A stretch of 64,000 bases of DNA from Macropodus opercularis (lineage: Eukaryota; Chordata; Actinopteri; Anabantiformes; Osphronemidae). This document shows positions 35,720 through 48,665 of the stretch, in pieces. The translations under genes and the position numbers were made by a program. Each line of letters opens with the position of its first letter. Within the stretch, counting starts at the first letter, position 1. The notes under the pieces were generated by a model that ran no database searches, was not told the origin of the DNA, and saw only the letters and a list, made by a program, of their open reading frames with translations. The stretch spans positions 4,630,501-4,694,500 of the forward strand of contig JAUCMP010000026.1 in the NCBI GenBank assembly GCA_030770545.1, read 5' to 3'.

Positions 35720-35725
35720 TTTATT
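35720..35725 (-). other. map1s: Candidate map1s polyadenylation signal
   Basis: AATAAA on the minus strand, 86 bp after the stop codon. This would make a very short 3'UTR; other AATAAA matches lie further downstream, so the choice is uncertain. Confidence 0.4.
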
Positions 35726-35810
35726 TTCCCGTAACTCTGACTCTCTCCCGCACTCATCTCCACCCTTTAGCTCATATTCACCCTCCGCCTCCTGCATCTC
35801 CCTTCAGGCT

Positions 35811-38800
35811 TCAGAACTCGATCTTGCAGGCAGGAAAGGTTTCGTCCTGCATGGCGACAGTGCTGTTGGATCCCAGGACGGTGATGCCCAGCTCCCTCTG
35901 TCTGTCCAGGGTCTGCTGGTACCACTCCTGCATCAACGCGGACTCAAAGGTGGGGATCACCGTCACCTGCAGATGCAGAGAAGTGAACCTCAACATGCAT
36001 GTGAACAACAACCACGCAGGAGAATCTGTGTGTCTACCTGCATCGCGTCAGACCAGGACGTCTTTGCATCCAGTAGAGAATTCAACGTATGCCTCAGACG
36101 TTCCTCCCGCTCTGGACTGTCGCCGCTGATGATGTAGCAGGAGGAGTGAACGCACTTGAAGAAGTCCGCGCTGACAGTTGGAGACGGCGCTCCAGAGGGC
36201 ACGTAGGCCAGGTCCACGTAGACGCTGACTTCGCTGGCAGAGGTAGACTTAAAGTCTGCGGCAGAAGGGAGAAAATCGGCTGCGTGACATCAAGACAGTA
36301 AATCAGTCTGAGCACAGAGGTAGAAGAAGTAACGAAACATCTGTACCTGTGTTGGGTGAGGACTTCGCTGGTGCTGAGCGGCTGTTGGAGGAAGGCGTAC
36401 GCGTGGAGGAGACGTTACCTTTCGCTTGGTTTCCTGACCTGCTTTTTCCTGATTTTTGAGATCCTTCAGCAACCTGGTAAACAATGTTCAGTCACATTTA
36501 AACTGATGTTTAAACCCCAACATCAAGTAAGTCCTTATTAGTAGGTACTGGCTTCACTCACCCCTGGGGTTTTTTTCACTTTCATGCTGTCGGCCTTTGT
36601 GCTCTTCCCGTGAGCATCTGAGTCAGACTGTGGAACAGGCATGGAGGCGTCTGGGTGAGGGGGCAGCGGAGGACTGTCCCTGAGAGGAGCTGGCAGAGGG
36701 TCCGGGGGCAGGGCCTGACCAGGGTGGAGGTCGACCGGGGAGTCGGTCGGCTCGCTGCAGGACTCATCCTCGTCTGAGTCCAGAGCTCCGTCTGCTGTGG
36801 TGGACGGGCAGTCCTCTGTGCAGACAGGGGCGTTCGAGTCACTGGGGGACAAGTCTTTCGGGTTGTTGTTGTTGCCGTGATGTGTAGCGCAGACGCCTCT
36901 GTCGCTGGCACCCGAGCTGGAGTCGGGCGCTTTGAAATGCTTGAACTCACACGGAGAAACCAGACAGAGATCCACATCGTGAGGCGACGCCTCGAAATGA
37001 AGCGTGTTAGGAGCTGGACATCTCCCCATGTCTGAACCATGACCCAAAGATCGAGGAGGCTTCTTCGTTGGTAAGGACATCCCCAGATAATGGCCTCCAT
37101 TGGAGTGGGACGGAGGGACAGCGTCGTCCCCCTCTCTCTGGCTCACATTGGCTGGTCCCTGCTCAAAGGACATGGACAGTGATTCGTCTACTTCTGTGGA
37201 CTGAGGCGAGCTCACCTCTGCTGGCATTGAATGCGTTGTGGTGGTGGCCAACGAGGGAGAAGGGTCTGAAGATACATCTTTAAACGTCCCCAAAGAAAGG
37301 AAAGTCAGGTGCTTCTCTCTGGGGTTTATGTGGCTTTCTGTAGTGCCTCTGGGCTGAAAGAGTTGCCTCTCGCTTTGCTTCGACGATCCGTTTGACTCTT
37401 TGACGTCACTGGGATCTAATGAATTACTCGTTTGAGAATGTAGCCTGCTAAGAGTGGCTCTGTTACCCCACACGTCATCTGGGGACAGACAGTAAGGAGT
37501 GTGGCCTGCGCTGTTGGGCCGTGAGTCGGGGGAGGCGGGTTCTACGGTCTCCTCATCAGGGCTGGCAGAAGCCTGGTTCTCTGGAGGTGATCGCGAGGAA
37601 GGGCTGTATCTCAAAGCGCCGTCCAGGAGCGTGTACTCAGTCGGGGTTAAGTCCATCTCAACTGTGCGTTCAGGCTTTGGCGCCTTGTTTAAGGGACAGG
37701 GAAATCCCGCAACCTTAGCCGGTTTGGCATTGTCACCTGTCGGGTCTATAGACCCGTTCCTCATGTCTACGTCAGCCTGATGCTGCACTTCATCACTACT
37801 CTCTCTCCTCATTATCCCAGTGCCACCTGTTGCTTCTGCCCCCAGTGTATCAGCAGCTTCATTATTTGTCGCTTTGCTCCAACCTTTAAGGCTCTTTTCA
37901 TTTCCTGACTCGCTGCTTTTCTGCATTTGCTTATCTGCTCCTTGCACCTGTGCCTCCTCTTGTTCAGTTTCCTCTCGCAGCCTGAGAAAGTCGGCCGTCA
38001 TATCCTCGGGGGTAGACATTTTGGAGCCACAGGGGTCCTCGTCGGGCTGTTTCTCCAAGCTTTGATTCTGCGGCTCTGTTGCAGGACACTGTGACTTCGG
38101 GATTTCTAACCCAACACGAGTAGCTGGGTTGTTATTTGGCATTTGAGTGTTCACGTGTGTCTTTTTGCCATTATTTGTTTCTTTTTCCGACAGTTTTTTC
38201 GTTTTCTTCACTCCTGGCTTGGAGTCATTTTTTGCTTCCTTTTTGAACTTACTTTTATTCTCATTCTTTGGCTTGGTAGAGAGACCATTTTTCATGATGC
38301 CATTCTCTTCTTTATTGCCAGTCTTCTCGTCCCTTTTCCCATATTTCCCTGCTCCTTTCTTTGCGATGTTCTTCTCAGATGCTGCAGACTTTTGCTTTAC
38401 TCTGACCTCTTTGTTTTTAGTTTTGTCTGTATCTTTTCCTCCAACTCCATTTAATGTCTTTCCTTTGTCCTTCATCGGCGCATCCTTGCCCTCTTGTCTA
38501 ACCGCTCTTTCTTTCCCATGTTTGAGTGTTGTTTCCTTCCCTTGTGATCGTCCACTTTCCAGACTTTCTGTCCTCGTTGTCTGTTTGCCACCCCCCAGCC
38601 TCTCCAGGTCCCCAGTGGTCACTGTGGGTTTCTCGAGGAATGCCAGGCCTTTCAGCTTCTCCAGCCCATGCAGTAGCTTCGTCTGTGGGGTAACACCAGG
38701 GAACAGCACCCTGACCACCTTTTCCTGAGGGCAAGCTGGGTGCCACACAAGCAAGGCACACACCGAGGCCAGGGCAGTGAGGGGGGGAGTTTGGGATTTG

Positions 38801-41800
38801 GATGCTGATGAAACTGCATCAGGCCAGTTTTGCATGAGTGCCTGGTACTCCTGGCTGTTTTCGCAGGGATTGAGGATGTATAAATCCAGCTGCCCCACTC
38901 CCATCTTCTGGAACAGGGTTATTGGCTCAATGGGGATTCCTTGCGGTCGAAACATTGGCTGTGGCCTAATGTCTAACTTCTTCAATAACCTTATGGTTAA
39001 GGCTGCCTGGTGAGTGCTCTTCAAGACGTTATCCACACCTGACAGGAGAATAATGAGAACGTCACTCTCTGTACAAGTTTACTGGACTGTAGAAGAGAGG
39101 TTTTCATTCGTATCACTCACATGGCTGTTGTTCCACCTGCAACCTGTTGGGTGCATTAAAGAACACTACTCCAAGCTCCGGAGAGATAAGCCTCTTAGAC
39201 AAGTCATCTGTTCAGATCACAACAGATGAAGACGCATGGAAAAGCCCAATCAGTGAGAAAACCTGACATAGACGCTATAATCTGCCAGAAATATGGTTAA
39301 TTCCCTCTTTGTGTCTTACCTTTGACATCAGAGCTCAGCTCCTGCTCTGCCACCTTCCTCTCCAGGAAGGCGTTGACACCTGTCAAGTTCTCCGTTGCGA
39401 TGTGCGTCAACAGAACCGCATCAACGCGGTCCAGGTGGCGCACCAGCTTCCAAAAACAGGCCTGAGCGTCAGAGCCACCATCCACCAGGATTGTGAACCC
39501 GTTAACTGCAAAGAAGGCACAGTCACCACGGCCGGCAGGGAACACGTAGCAGCAGGGACGTGACAGCTTGAGGAAACCGACGGTGGTAGGAGGCGGCAGG
39601 AGGTCAAAGGGTGATGGTGGGCAAATGGTACCGGAGATGAGGGAGGTGAACTCCCCCAGAGCCTCCATGGCAGGCAGCACCTCTGGGGGATTTATGTTTA
39701 GTGTGAAAGATCCCCACAGAAGCTGGTTTCCCAAGAGAGTCTTCCTCCACTGGCCGATGCTGGGACAGCTGAGGGTGAGACTTAACTTGGAGGAGGAGGC
39801 AGATCTCTCCTGATCTAGGATCTAAAGACAGAGGCAACATTCAGCAGACAGGCATCCAGTTGATTTTATTTTCAGAAATTGACATTTTGTTACCTGCTCT
39901 GTTAGAATTTGTTTCAGCTGCTGTGGTGAGAATAGACCTTTGTGAAACAGCAGGTCACCACTGTCCTCCACACTCTGACCGGCCAAGATCAACAGCTTAT
40001 GAGCTGATTCCCTGGACAGGAAAGCAAACACCTGAGCAGGAGAGAGAGATGGCGAGTTTACATTTGTAAAAGCAGCAATTTGCTGGTATCAGATGTGTTA
40101 TCAGCACAATTTGACCATTGGACCATTAGAAATGGTGTCATTTGGATCATGAACGTGTAATTTAAAACTATTTATCTGCATCATAACTGTACACTTCGCT
40201 TGGTCAGTCCAGCTTAATGCCCTCACCTCTGAATGAGCCTGTTCCTCAGATGGACTGATCAGCACCTGAGTTTCCAACACTCTGGTACTGTGGCGCAGAC
40301 ACTTGTGCCCTGAGTAGGCAGAGAGGGAAAAACAAAAGATAGGACGACAAGGACGGACAGGCAGACAGCCAAGAGGAAGCAAACAAGATAGTCACAGCTG
40401 AGGGAGTCAGGAATCAAGCCGACATATCTGAGCAGCGAGCGAGAGGCCAGAGGCAAATAGGGCGCGACTCAAAGAAGTCAAAGAGAACACGAAGTGGAAA
40501 AAGCGGGCGGCTGAACAAAAAGAGAAAGAGAGTAGAACAGCTGAGTAAGAGGATGAAGTGCCAAGTTTACTCAATGTACAGCGAATATCCCCTCTGAGTG
40601 GAACTGGATGAGCGCAGAGGCGAACACAGCCTACTTGTAAATACCGACCCAGATATGAACAAAGTTTCTTTGTCTTTATTTCAAGATTTTTTTCGCTTTC
40701 CGTCGTCATCGAGGCTCAGTCGTGACACATACTGGCTTGTTTGTGTAGATGCCAATCAATGGATTCTGTTGCCTTTAGAGGGAACAGCTGTTTCTCATTT
40801 CGTGGTCTCTATGCTAAGCTAAGCTCCGGGGACAGTTGCTCCAGCTGTTTATCTTCCACTTAGCAAGAACCAAAATGTTTTATTTATTCACGCCTCTTCC
40901 TCTGATCTTCCATCTCCTGCAAAATGTCAAATTCCTCCATTTTATCAAACACCGGCCTAAATGATTATAGATCTTTTTAAAGGATAATTATAATGTTTAA
41001 CGCACACGGTGCAGACGACCTTTGTAGGTGCCATTTTGTCCTCTTTCCTTTCTGGGTTCATCAGCTGCAGCATTGCTCTGTGACTCTAATGTCTTTTTGC
41101 CTGTTCACCATTTTCCCTGGTTGTCCTTGGCTCTGCATATTAAAAGACGTAACGCATACAGGGAGAGAGTTGTGGCATAGCCTGGCTTTGGGTCCCCATT
41201 GTTTTCTATTTAATGGGCCCACCCATGTTCAACAATCAGCAAGCTGCTCCTCCAGTTTCCTTCCTTCCTCATTGACCCCAGACACGCTGAGCTGGCGGCT
41301 TACCATGGACACAGGAATGTTTGGAGTCAAAGGGGTTAAACATGAAGGATTCACGATTTAAAAGATTTTACTTACCAATTCCCTTAAAAGACGCTGTGTG
41401 ATGGGACAGGAATTCTTGCAGATAGATGTTCAGGTTACAGGATTTCAAGTCGATGTCCCATGAACGAATACCTGGAAATATAAGAGACGTTTGGTCCTGT
41501 GCTGCAACTCTTTCTCCTTCTCCGTATCTCATAATCTATAACCTATTTAAGGTTGGTTGTCTCTGTTATGGGCTGCATTAGTAATATTTAGTTTTAAACA
41601 ACCTATTATAAGACTGCATGGAATCATTTTCCCAAATAAAACACAAAAGCCAAATGTAAAAGAATAAAATAATTTATATAACATTGTACTTGTTATTAAA
41701 TAATGTGTCAAATTTCTTGATAAATCTAAGAACGATGTCTTGTGTCATAATTATTTATTAGACTTTAAAGCAATAAACGTTCTTTAGCTGCTGATGTTTT

Positions 41801-42500
41801 CGCGTTTGGGGTTTTGACAGGACTGTGATGAAATGTTGATTGGCAGGTGATAATGTCTGTCTCCTCACTTTCTAGCCTTTATCTCTTCTAGTCTTTCCGT
41901 TTCTGCTCCGCTATCTGTCTTCAGCTCGTTTACATAAATTATGCACTCAAATGTTCCGGAACACATTTTTGTATCAAGCTTTGTCTCAGTAACACACGCA
42001 CAGGTTGCAGACACGTCGTCTACAAGTGACTATGTTGACTAAATATCCCCCTATATCTCCTTATGTAACACAAACTAATAACACAAAACCAGTCGCGCCA
42101 GACACGTTTTAATTATGATATATCCAAGGGGACGAGGTGATGCTGATGATGGTGCTTCGCCAGTTGACGCATCCTGGATCAGTGGGGGTGATAACATTAC
42201 AAAACACCGCAATGGGTTCCTTGTAGCATCACCGAGGATCATTATGTGACCACAACTTGCAGGAATTAGATTTTTATATGAGTATAAAGCAAAGCAAAAT
42301 GGCAGTGTCCGTAAGAAGCATGATGAAATGGTCGTACCTCGTTTAATTTCCGTGCTGATGTGTCCAGTCTGGCTGAGGTGAGCGGTGCGTCCGATAATGA
42401 TGAGCAGAGCGTATTTGTGGTGGCAGAAGTCGGTGTTTGCGGTGGCAGCGCGCCTCGGCTCCTCCTGGACCTCCCTCTTCAGCACCCGGCCGGACGCCAT
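35811..42500 (-). CDS. map1s: Microtubule-associated protein 1S
   Basis: MAP1-family protein that binds microtubules and actin and links them to mitochondria and autophagy. Nine coding exons on the minus strand: 42338-42500, 41376-41471, 40227-40309, 39894-40031, 39320-39821, 36562-39038, 36347-36473, 36038-36255 and 35811-35966. All phases agree and give 1319 aa (human MAP1S 1059). The N-terminal heavy-chain part contains GIRSWDIDLKSCNL, RPCCYVFPAGRGDCAFFAVN and FWKLVRHLDRVDAVLLTH. The 2.5-kb sixth exon, typical of MAP1 genes, holds a long Lys-rich low-complexity region, then VDESLSMSFEQG and SPHDVDLCLVSPCEF. The C-terminal light-chain domain ends LGITVLGSNSTVAMQ...FPACKIEF. The extra length is mostly the Lys-rich region. 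The start at 42500 (MASGRV) was preferred for its better context over an upstream in-frame ATG at 42515. The cart gene follows on the same strand. Confidence 0.95.
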
Positions 42501-42806
42501 GTTGGAAACTTGCACTTGGATATGATGTCATTGAAAAAGCCTGACAGCGCCTTTTATTGCAGGGAGATGACAGCTGGTGTGCTGGAACGCCGCCGTGCAT
42601 TAGCGAAAGTGTAGGAAGAGGCTGAATTATTGATGACACGTGGGGAAATGAATCGGTGGATTTTTTTTTTTGTTTTCAGTGCTGCTCCTTAGCGGCTTAT
42701 TGTAGCCAGAATATATTAATCAACAGAAAATGACTAACAAGTGATGGGCTTTTAGATGGAAAAAATAAAAACGAATAACATGTCAACCCTTGAATTTAAA
42801 CGTTTT

Positions 42807-42812
42807 TTTATT
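42807..42812 (-). other. cart: Polyadenylation signal of the CART gene
   Basis: AATAAA on the minus strand, about 360 bp beyond the stop codon at 43173. It lies between the cart coding region and the map1s start. Confidence 0.55.
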
Positions 42813-43172
42813 GACCTCATCATACAAATCTTTCAGAAACTGCAGACCACAAACAATAAACAAGTATTTATGACAAAAAACGCAAAAGTCACAAGATGCC
42901 ACGATCAAACACAAATAACGTTCCTCTGTATCACAATCATAAAAACGGACATAAAAGCTAAAGCAAAGAGGGACATACACAGACCTCTGAACTATTTCAA
43001 GACATAGTTCAACATATCCATCTTCAAGGTAACGAGAGAACCACAAATATCTACATGCTTATCACGAAGAGAACGACAACAGTAATATTTTAGAGGACAT
43101 GTTCTGTCACTAACATCCACTGCACTCTCGCCTAACGCGTCTTACACTTTGTTTTAAAACCTGTTTCTTCAT

Positions 43173-43729
43173 TCACAAACACTTGAGAACATAAAAGTTA
43201 CATGAAGTTCCCCGGGGACAGCTGCACAATGTGCCGATACGCGCACCTTTACGCACGGCGCATGGCTCCCCAGCGTCACACTAGGAAGATAAAAACGACC
43301 CACAGTAAATACGGGATAACAGAGCAAAGCAAAATGTAGATATTTAAAGTTTTCTTTATATATGTGTGTATGATGAAGTGACAGTTAACAATTAATTCCA
43401 CAACTCTTGATTTTGTGAACTTACCGAAGGCAACCAGCCAAGTTTTTTCTCTAAGGGCATCTCTTTGTTCCTTAGCTTCTCCAGAACCTCTTGTAAGGCG
43501 TCAATCTGTGTATAGGGACACAAAAGAACACAATTAGCATAATTAAACCGTTTAAATAAAACTTGATATTTCGGGAAGGTTATAGATCTTTCACCAAATC
43601 TTTCTCCTGTTGGGTCTTCAGAGGGAAATCCAACGAGCGTGTTTCCAGTGACGAGTCCTCAGCACGAGCGAGCCACAGGTAGGCGCAGCAGCAGGTGACC
43701 GCGAGGAGGAGAGTCCGGGCGCTGACCAT
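43173..43729 (-). CDS. cart: Cocaine- and amphetamine-regulated transcript (CART) prepropeptide
   Basis: Secreted neuropeptide precursor acting in appetite and stress control. Three coding exons, 43595-43729, 43425-43505 and 43173-43280, join in phase 0 to 107 aa. A hydrophobic signal peptide (about residues 1-23) is followed by RSLDF, then the conserved IDALQEVLEKL helix block. The mature C-terminal peptide has six cysteines (73, 79, 91, 93, 99, 106) in the CART knot pattern, with CAVRKGARIGTLCSCPRGTS. The dibasic KK at 65-66, used to release the short mature form, is present. The KR site used for the longer mammalian form is replaced by NKE (58-60). Start chosen at 43729 because it opens the signal peptide; an in-frame upstream ATG at 43804 lies within 15 bp of the TATA box and would precede transcription start. 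Fish have several cart paralogues, and which one this is cannot be fixed. Confidence 0.95.
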
Positions 43730-43816
43730 GGTGCTGAAGCCCAAACAGGAAGAGCTGTTCTCTTTGGCGACGTGATGTGTGGAGATTTTGGAAGGCTCCT
43801 GCACAGACAGCCTGCT

Positions 43817-43823
43817 CTTTATA
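43817..43823 (-). promoter_or_regulatory. cart: cart TATA box
   Basis: TATAAAG on the minus strand, 88 bp upstream of the chosen start codon, which places transcription start near 43790. Confidence 0.7.
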
Positions 43824-44806
43824 CCTGCTTTAGAGCTGCTGCTGACATCAACCAGCCTGTGAAATATTCATGGAGACTTTGACCCAGGTGGCACTGCTCA
43901 GCACCTTTGTATATTTAACAGGAAGGGACTTGACCCAATAAAATCAAGGAAGACTCTGTAAAACATGCCTGACAGAGAAATGTAGAGGTTGGAGAGACAT
44001 TTATTTCCGTGCCATTTTTATCAGAAGCTTTCCATCTCTTTAAGTTGTGCCACTGATCCTTTTGAAAATGTGTATTTTAGCATGTTGATGGTTATGTGCA
44101 CATCATTCACTGTGAGTCACTTTGCCCGAATATCAAAATCACTTTAAGAAGTGATCTCAAACACTGTACGTCTCATTACATAAGTCCGTACATAGGAGGC
44201 AGAAACTTTCAAATGTAAAACAAAAAAAGAACACTTTAAATGGAAGTTTTCTCCATGCCGTGTTTTGTTTCTAATCTATTTTGTCCAGGTTCTCAAGCCG
44301 TGTGTGTTTAATAAAGCTGAGATCTAGCCTCAGGTTAACCCACCCTGACACCAATCTGTAATCAACATCCAATTTCCTTTTGATGGATTAACCTCAACCA
44401 ACCCCTAAGGTAATGAATGTACGTGTGTTTGCACACCGAGCCTGTCAGGGACATCACATTACTGTCCACTTGCATTATTTCTAAGTGAAAAAAGCACATT
44501 TCGGAACAGATTTAATCAGCTTTTATTCTGAAGATGTTGTGTGGCTGCCTGGGTTTAAGACTCATTATGTCCTGCACTATACAACTGTAATATTTATCAG
44601 AATCCTTTAAGAAAATATTAGTAAAACAGCTCATTGTGTTTCCGTTTTGTAGGTATCCATCCTTTCCGCCAGGGGGCAGCAGTTGCGTTTAAATCACGGA
44701 AGCAATAAAACGGACAACCGGAAGTTTATGTTGCTGTAGGGAAACTGCAAGTGCATTTCTTCAACTGGGCTTTTTCTGCTTTTGTCGGTTTTAAACAAAA
44801 GCAACA
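43824..44806. other. Intergenic region between divergent cart and yju2
   Basis: About 980 bp separating two head-to-head genes. The yju2 5'UTR occupies the right end (probably from about 44720). No other gene or clear element is seen. Confidence 0.5.
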
Positions 44807-46900
44807 ATGTCTGAACGAAAAGTTTTAAATGTAAGTACATGTTCGTTAAAAGTGGGCTCTTCAGCAAAGTCTAAAGTTGTTATATTGGCATCCGGCTCTA
44901 TTAGAAACCCAGCGGGCTAACGGTAGCTTTCAAGCTAACTCGCAGAGCAGCTTGAAAGTTTGATTACGTTTCTGTAGAAATTACTAATTGTTCGTTACTG
45001 TGAAGTAAGTCGTGTTTATCTTTCACAGAAATACTACCCTCCGGATTTCGATCCGGCCAAAATCCCCAAACTCAAACTCCCCAAAGATCGACAGTACGTG
45101 GTCAGATTGATGGCTCCGTTTAATATGAGGTACGACAGCTTCATCTACCATCGTTGATGTCAACACACACAAGCATGTCTGTGACGAGGAAAACAGTCTA
45201 CCAGACACCTATAAATTATACATTTGTTTGCTGGCGTTTTAAACATCAAATGTTAATAAACATGTGACAAAAGTTTAAAATTCTTGCTGTTAATTAAGCC
45301 ATAATATGTGATTACAAATTCCTTGTTTGCAAAAACACAAACAAACTTGTATCGTCATTGTTGTACTTTTGTGGGGTTACTGCATGTAACACCAGCATGG
45401 ATGTTCTATATCTGCGTTTCCTCTCATTGCTTGCAGGTGTAAAACATGTGGTGAGTATATCTACAAAGGAAAGAAATTCAATGCACGCAAAGAGACGGTT
45501 CAGAACGAGCTGTACATGGGACTCCCCATCTTCCGTTTCTACATCAAATGCACCCGATGTCTTGCTGAGATTACGTTTAAGGTGAGAGTATTTAATCGCC
45601 AGTTTTCTATGTGAGGCGTGCATAAAGTCTTTGGCACTCATTGCTCATGTTGTTACTTCAGACTGACCCCGAGAACACAGACTATGCAATGGAGCATGGT
45701 GCAACACGGAACTTCCAGGCAGAGAAACTGATTGAGGAAGAGGAGAAGAGGATCCAGCAGGAACGAGAAGATGAGGAACTAAACAACCCAATGAAGGTCA
45801 GTGTGTAAACGTGAGCTGTAACAATGCATTAAGAACGCAAAGTTAACTGCTTTTCCAATCCTTTCCCAGGTGCTGGAAAACCGCACAAAGGATTCCAAGT
45901 TGGAGATGGAGGTTTTGGAGAACCTCCAGGAGCTAAAAGAGTTGAACCAGAGGCAGGCTCAAGTGGATTTTGAAGGAATGATTGACCAGTACAGAGAAAT
46001 TGAGAAGAGAGAAAGGGAGAGGGCACAAGAAGAGGATGAACGAGAGACAAAGTTAGTGAGCAACCTTCAAATAGATCTTGCATTGGAATAGATGTTGACC
46101 AGATCTGGAATTTAAGGTCTTCGTGTGTCTTAATAAGTTAAGATAAAACTGAATGCACCTTAATTTTACAGAGAGATGTTGGAACGTGTCCTTGTAAAAA
46201 GACTTCGAGACTCTGACTCTGATTCAGACGAAGAAGAGAAGGGCAGCAGCTCGCACTCAAACGTGTCCAGCACAGACAAACCAACTGACATCCTAACAAC
46301 AGAAAAAAACACAGAAGCTCAGGTTTGTCTGATCGCATACATATGACTAACAGTTCCCATGGGTAGTTTGAGACAGTTTTTTTTATTGTTGTATTCCTTT
46401 GTAGAACATTATTAGTTAGATTTATATCAGGCACCTTTGTTGTTCTCCAGGGAGCCACAACTGGAGGAGTGAAAAGAGCTAAGGTGGAGAGTTGGGAGAG
46501 GAGTGTGGGGACGCTGGGTAGTGGAAAAGCACTAGGCTCCTTGTTGGTGCGAAAGAAACCCACATCAGCTGTCAGCAAACCCAGTCCAGCGGCAGCTTCT
46601 GCTCCCGATCCACAAACAGGTAACGCATTGGCATCGACAGTTTGACCTCATCACTACTATTGTTGAAGGCTGTTAATGTGGTTGCTTGCTGTCTCACAAA
46701 ACTCCTTCCTTGCTTGTTCGCACCCTGAATGAAATGAAATATCATTTGAAAGACGTGGTCATTGTGCATGTTGCTTTACAGATTCAAAGGCGTTGACAGC
46801 TGACGCACATGCTTCAAAGCGAGTCACCACACAAAACGGGTCGTCATCGCTCAGCCTGTTGGGGGCGTATTCAGACAGCGACAGCAATGAGAGCGAATGA
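44807..46900 (+). CDS. yju2: Splicing factor YJU2 (CCDC94)
   Basis: Component of the catalytically activated spliceosome, which helps position the branch site for the first transesterification step. Eight coding exons: 44807-44830, 45029-45129, 45437-45581, 45662-45796, 45870-46051, 46172-46322, 46451-46619 and 46782-46900. The phases agree and yield 341 aa (human 323). The N-terminus MSERKVLNKYYPPDFDPAKI is nearly invariant in the family. A zinc site is formed by C43, C46, C80 and C83. A charged coiled-coil region (EEEEKRIQQERE; EKRERERAQEEDERE) follows. A Ser/Asp-rich variable tail ends SLLGAYSDSDSNESE. A polyadenylation signal is at 47243. In human the neighbours are EBI3 and SHD; here shd follows on the same strand. 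Confidence 0.96.
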
Positions 46901-47242
46901 GAAGACTGATGTTCACGCAGCAGGATGAATGATGCAGACAGGAATACAGTGAAAAACTTCTTGTAATGCTGTTCATAAATCTAAATGATGCTTATGGATC
47001 TATCCTATGAAACCTTTTGGCAAAGTGGAGACTGATGTGTCACAGGGTTGTTGGACACTCATCAGCAGTAGAAAACATTGATCTGTTACTGGAAATTTAA
47101 CCCAGAAATATGCTGTTTAATTTTTTTGTGAGACAAATTTAACCAGTATACCAAAATATGTGATGTATATTTTAGTGTTTATTAAAACCTGATCCTCAAC
47201 CTCTGTTCTTGGCATGTTTTTAAAATGCAAAATGTTTCTTCT

Positions 47243-47248
47243 AATAAA
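47243..47248 (+). other. yju2: yju2 polyadenylation signal
   Basis: AATAAA, 343 bp after the yju2 stop codon. Confidence 0.6.
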
Positions 47249-48665
47249 TGAGATTAAGACCAATTACAATAAGGCAACACTTCAGAGCCTGTTCACCAAA
47301 CAACATGCTCGTTCCTAAAGATTTCAAGGTGTCATACGCAGATGATAAAACAATCTTATCCCACAGGGCAAATACTTCTCTTAAAAAATGCTACATAATA
47401 AAAATAGTTGAAAAGTTACTTGCAATGAAAATCCTCAGTACATATTAAAGTTCACTAGATATATTCACAACACATCCTACTTATCTCATTGTCTGCGGTT
47501 CATCCATGCCTGTTGCTTTTGTTTTTATTTATTTAACCACTCACGCCCTTAGTGTTTCTGCTCGTTGATGATGATAATGCTTGGTGGCTTTAATAGAGCA
47601 TAGTCCTCATGATCTGCGTGAGTGGATGTGGCTGCGCTCGCGCTGCCTCCAGCGCCTGGTGCTTTGTGTCGACCAACCCAAAATAGCGCTTCACTCCCCT
47701 TTAAGGCCGACACGACGGAGACGGTCTGCGCTGGTCCGGCTAACATTAGCTAACATTAGCTGACTGACCTGCTTGGCTCAAAGCAGGACGGATTTCACGC
47801 ATGACAATGTTTTATTTTTAGACCGCGCGGCGTTGCAAGCAGACGTTGAATGGTAACCAGAAGGACTCAACAGGAACGAGGAGCCGTCACTGCAAATACG
47901 GGGGTGAGCTCTTAAGAACTGTCGTTAGCTTGTAACGGTTCAGACGTCACATTAGCTGACGTTGTGCGGCTAACTTAGCTAAGCTAGCGTTAGCTTTGGC
48001 AATATTTACAACGCACTTATACGAGTTCTGTTACTTTACCGCTAACGAATTTTCCAGAAATAAACAACACAACCGTCTTAACGTCTGTTAAGATTGGTTT
48101 TGCAGTCTGTAAGTTATCTATATCCATAACGCACTTGTTTAATTAATTAATAGTATTGAAGACACCGACTTAGCACTTAATGCTAACCAACTCCGCAGTC
48201 TAATTTAACTTTGACTCAGTTAGCATAGCCTTGCAACTTGTTTAAAATGCAATTTCCACCTCATCTCAATTTAGAGGTTTCCATAGTTGGCCTTTTCACT
48301 GGACCTGTTGATTAGCCCGTGTTTCTTCTCAGGGAGCAGTGTTTTCATGAGGCTTTGCCTACTTTAGCCAGGGGCATGTGAGCTAACAAAAGTCTTCAGC
48401 CACAACCACTGTTTAGTATTTAGACAAAACTACCCGGGCTGAAGTTAGATTTGAACCTTAAACCATAACTCTGAACTTTATGTTGTAGGATTTCGTAAAG
48501 CATTAGAAGTTAAAAAGTAAACAAAGGCCACACAGTGCAGATAAAAGTCTATTTCGGCTGGAATGGTTATAATAAACAACTAGCATTTTCAATAGAAATC
48601 CCATTTTTTCACTAGATCATTCTGAAATATTCAGTCAGGTCTGTTTGGCGTTGATTTCCAGATCC
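47249..48665 (+). other. shd: Spacer with probable non-coding first exon of shd
   Basis: A GC-richer stretch at about 47620-47900 ends in a strong donor (GGG then GTGAGC) after 47903. It is the likely promoter and 5'UTR exon of shd, which would splice to an acceptor just upstream of 48666. The rest shows no gene. Confidence 0.45.

Noticed and set aside
38147..38728. 193-codon plus-strand ORF rich in Phe, Ser and Leu
   Set aside because: It is the antisense of the Lys-rich region of the map1s giant exon. The hydrophobic look comes from complementing Lys and Glu codons.
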